Made by a program: the position numbers and the translations under genes. A stretch of 64,000 nt of DNA from Schaalia sp. HMT-172. Its GTDB lineage: Bacteria; Actinomycetota; Actinomycetes; Actinomycetales; Actinomycetaceae. This document shows, piece by piece, positions 62,306 through 64,000 of the stretch. The stretch covers positions 1,798,001 to 1,862,000 of the forward strand of contig NZ_CP130058.1 of the NCBI RefSeq assembly GCF_030644365.1. Reading direction: 5' to 3'. Position 1 is the first letter of the stretch. Each line of letters starts with the position of its first letter. Under the pieces are notes generated by a model. It was not told the origin of the DNA. It was given only the letters and a program-made list of their open reading frames with translations, and did no database searches.

Positions 62306-62884
62306 ATGGCTCTCACGCGCGCTCTCGCCTCCGCCTACTTAGCAGTGTCCCGCTGGACGCTCACCACCGAGCCGTTGCCCGATAAGGTCATCGTCATCGG
62401 CGCCCCGCACACCTCTAATTGGGACGGCGTGTTCATGGCCGTGTCGATGTGGAAGAGCGGGCGCAGCTTTTCCTTCCTCGTGAAGGATTCCGTCGTCAAG
62501 GCCCCGGTGCTCGGCTGGTTCGTCAAGAAGATCGGCGCGGTTCCCGTGGAGCGTAGCGCCGCGCACGGCCTGGTGGACCAGGTGGCGGCGCGCATTCGCG
62601 AGTCCGACTCCTTCACGCTGTGCATCACGCCGAAGGGGACGCGCTCGCCTCGCGACTTTTGGAAGTCGGGCTTCTATCGCATCGCGATGGAGGCGGACGT
62701 GCCGATTCAGCTGGGCTTTATTGACCGCACGACCCGGACCTTCGGGTGGGGGCCGACCTACCGCCTGACGGGCGACGTCCGCGCGGACATGGACGTGATC
62801 CGAGCCTTCTACGCGGATAAGGTGGGCGTCAATCCCGCCAAGACCTCGGTTCCTCGCCTGCGCGCCGAGGACGAGGACCAGTGA
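62306..62884 (+). CDS. 1-acyl-sn-glycerol-3-phosphate acyltransferase-family protein
   Basis: A 192-residue PlsC-fold acyltransferase. The H-x4-D catalytic motif is APHTSNWDGV. The second conserved region has Val-Glu-Arg after GAVPVERSA, and TPKGTRSPRDFWKSGF replaces the usual EGTRS block. ATG 62306 with GAAAGG at 5 nt. Its stop overlaps the next gene (GTGA). The substrate is probably a lysophospholipid or lipid precursor. Confidence 0.85.
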   Translation: MALTRALASAYLAVSRWTLTTEPLPDKVIVIGAPHTSNWDGVFMAVSMWKSGRSFSFLVKDSVVKAPVLGWFVKKIGAVPVERSAAHGLVDQVAARIRESDSFTLCITPKGTRSPRDFWKSGFYRIAMEADVPIQLGFIDRTTRTFGWGPTYRLTGDVRADMDVIRAFYADKVGVNPAKTSVPRLRAEDEDQ

Positions 62885-63948
62885 GGATCGCCCGCGCACT
62901 GCTATGCGCCACAGGGGCTGCGGCGCTAATGGCTCTGGGTGCGCCCACCTTTGCCGACGAAGCAACGCCGATTCACCTTGCCGAGGTTTACGACGTCACG
63001 CCGGGCGTGTCGGCCACCCACGAGGTCACGCTGTCAACCGACGCGCCCTTGCTGAGCGAGCAGTGCCAGTCGATGGGCACCGGTGCGCGCGCGACCTCCA
63101 CCGTGTCCGTTGAGGTCAACGGGGTGGCAGCCTGCCGCTTCACGTGGGATCTGGACGATAGCGGCGCCGAGGTCCTGACGGTGGACGACGGCGGGGTGTT
63201 CCATTTTCATTCCGTGTCCGCCTCGCTCCTGGAGGGTTTTTCCTCCCCGGAGGCGCTCGCCTCCATCGACTCCGTGACCCTGGTCGCGCACGCCTCCGAG
63301 ATCGTCGAGGCCTCTGCCGGGGGTGCCATCACGTCGCCGGGAGCCTCCACGAAGAAGGACGCGAGCACGGTGACGTGGACGCGGGTGAGCGATGACGTGA
63401 GCGCCACGGGGACGGTCGATCTGGAGGCCACGGCGATGCCCGCCTCCCCGGCCTCGCCCTCCTCCGCCGCGCCTGCTTCTCGGGAGGGACGAGGCTCTGG
63501 CTCCTCGCGCTCGTCCCTGACCCTGATCGTCGCGATGACCGGGGCGGTGGTCGCGCTGGCGCTCGCCGGCGCGGTCGCGCGTTCCATGGGTCGGTCGCGC
63601 CGCGCCAGCGCCGACGCGCAATTCGAGCGCGACGCTGCCTTGCGCGCCGCCCAGCGGGCCGCCGCCCGCTCCGCCAGGCAGGCGTCCGCGGCCCACGCCG
63701 ACGCTCGCTTAGGCTTGGTGCGTGACGTCCTGACGCCGCCCGTGGGTATGCCCCCCGCGCCCGAGGCCGACCCGCTGCCCGCGGACGCACGCCCCGCGCC
63801 CGAAGCCGACCCGCTGCCCGCGGACGCGCCCCCCGCGCCCGAAGCCGACGCGCTCCCCTCGGACGTGCCCCCCGCGCCCGAGGCCGACCCCGCCGAAGGG
63901 GGCGAGCGCTTCGCTCCCCCGCCGGGCAGCGATGCCACCGCCCGCTAG
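62881..63948 (+). CDS. Membrane-anchored secreted protein with Pro/Ala/Glu repeats
   Basis: A 355-residue protein of unknown function. Signal peptide (residues 1-25, GAPTFADE cleavage region), an extracytoplasmic beta-rich domain of about 170 residues with two cysteines (SEQCQS, AACRFT), a Ser/Pro linker, one membrane helix (about 210-232), then a basic stretch and a C-terminal tail with four near-repeats of PAPEADPLPADA. GTG 62881 overlaps the acyltransferase stop. It ends at the CTAG shared with the next, convergent gene. Confidence 0.65.
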   Translation: MRIARALLCATGAAALMALGAPTFADEATPIHLAEVYDVTPGVSATHEVTLSTDAPLLSEQCQSMGTGARATSTVSVEVNGVAACRFTWDLDDSGAEVLTVDDGGVFHFHSVSASLLEGFSSPEALASIDSVTLVAHASEIVEASAGGAITSPGASTKKDASTVTWTRVSDDVSATGTVDLEATAMPASPASPSSAAPASREGRGSGSSRSSLTLIVAMTGAVVALALAGAVARSMGRSRRASADAQFERDAALRAAQRAAARSARQASAAHADARLGLVRDVLTPPVGMPPAPEADPLPADARPAPEADPLPADAPPAPEADALPSDVPPAPEADPAEGGERFAPPPGSDATAR

Positions 63949-64000
63949 CCGACGTGGAAGTAGCGGTCGACAAGCTCCTCGACGGACACGCGCGAGTCTG
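63945..64000 (-). CDS. C-terminal end of an unidentified gene (5' end outside window)
   Basis: The open minus-strand frame ends ...DSRVSVEELVDRYFHVG then TAG, within the palindrome CTAG shared with the plus-strand stop. The codon use is plausible for a real gene. Too short to name. Confidence 0.4.
   Translation of the reverse strand, partial: DSRVSVEELVDRYFHVG

Overview
The window looks like a chromosome segment of a high-GC oral or mucosal actinomycete, most likely Actinomyces/Schaalia (odontolytica-like). The reasons are strong codon GC bias, the gene order prfB-ftsE-ftsX-M23 peptidase-smpB with ssrA nearby, a mycobacterial-type Tad cluster, actinobacterial DapD/DapC, an Rv1264-like adenylate cyclase, an RmlC-RmlD fusion, and many genes that begin 6 nt after a TANNNT -10 box with no Shine-Dalgarno (leaderless starts). 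The species assignment is an inference from gene content only.

Layout. 1-4.2 kb: the 5' part of a large secreted S8 protease with Big2 and BspA-type leucine-rich C-terminal modules, running off the left edge. 4.5-10.4 kb: small genes (YbjQ, a GyrI-like remnant, an alpha/beta hydrolase, a methyltransferase, a membrane protein, a Cys-rich protein), a structured repeat array, and a persulfide-response pair made of a CstR-like repressor and a CoA-disulfide reductase-rhodanese, with a candidate operator inside the promoter. 10.4-20.8 kb: tmRNA, two YhgE/Pip membrane proteins, smpB, an M23 peptidase, ftsX, ftsE and prfB, all on the minus strand. 20.9-26.7 kb: glutamate dehydrogenase, then a tightly overlapping seven-gene Tad/Flp cluster.

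26.9-49.1 kb is mostly a surface-polysaccharide region. It holds rmlA, an rmlC-rmlD fusion, two separate GT2 + DUF2304 pairs, three further glycosyltransferases, a nucleotide-sugar dehydrogenase, a Wzx-like flippase, a WbpB/WbpE/WbpD-like trio for a 2,3-diamino uronic acid sugar, and two LytR-CpsA-Psr ligases that could attach the polymer to peptidoglycan. Embedded in it are a second, tandemly duplicated repeat array beside a GIY-YIG protein, and a secreted amidase/glucosaminidase with choline-binding-type repeats. rmlB and an obvious polymerase are not in the window.

49.2-64 kb: galE, purE, purK, a two-component system, an adenylate cyclase, maf, dapD, dapC, ferredoxin, an SH3-like small protein, typA, a sugar mutarotase, an acyltransferase and a membrane-anchored Pro-rich protein. 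Convergent genes are commonly separated by strong hairpins built on a CGAGGCCGGG core.

The most unusual structure is a 105-bp element present three times. It has three GGATAGG words spaced 19 bp apart, then three inverted CCTATCC words spaced 19 bp apart, with exactly 14 bp at the turn.
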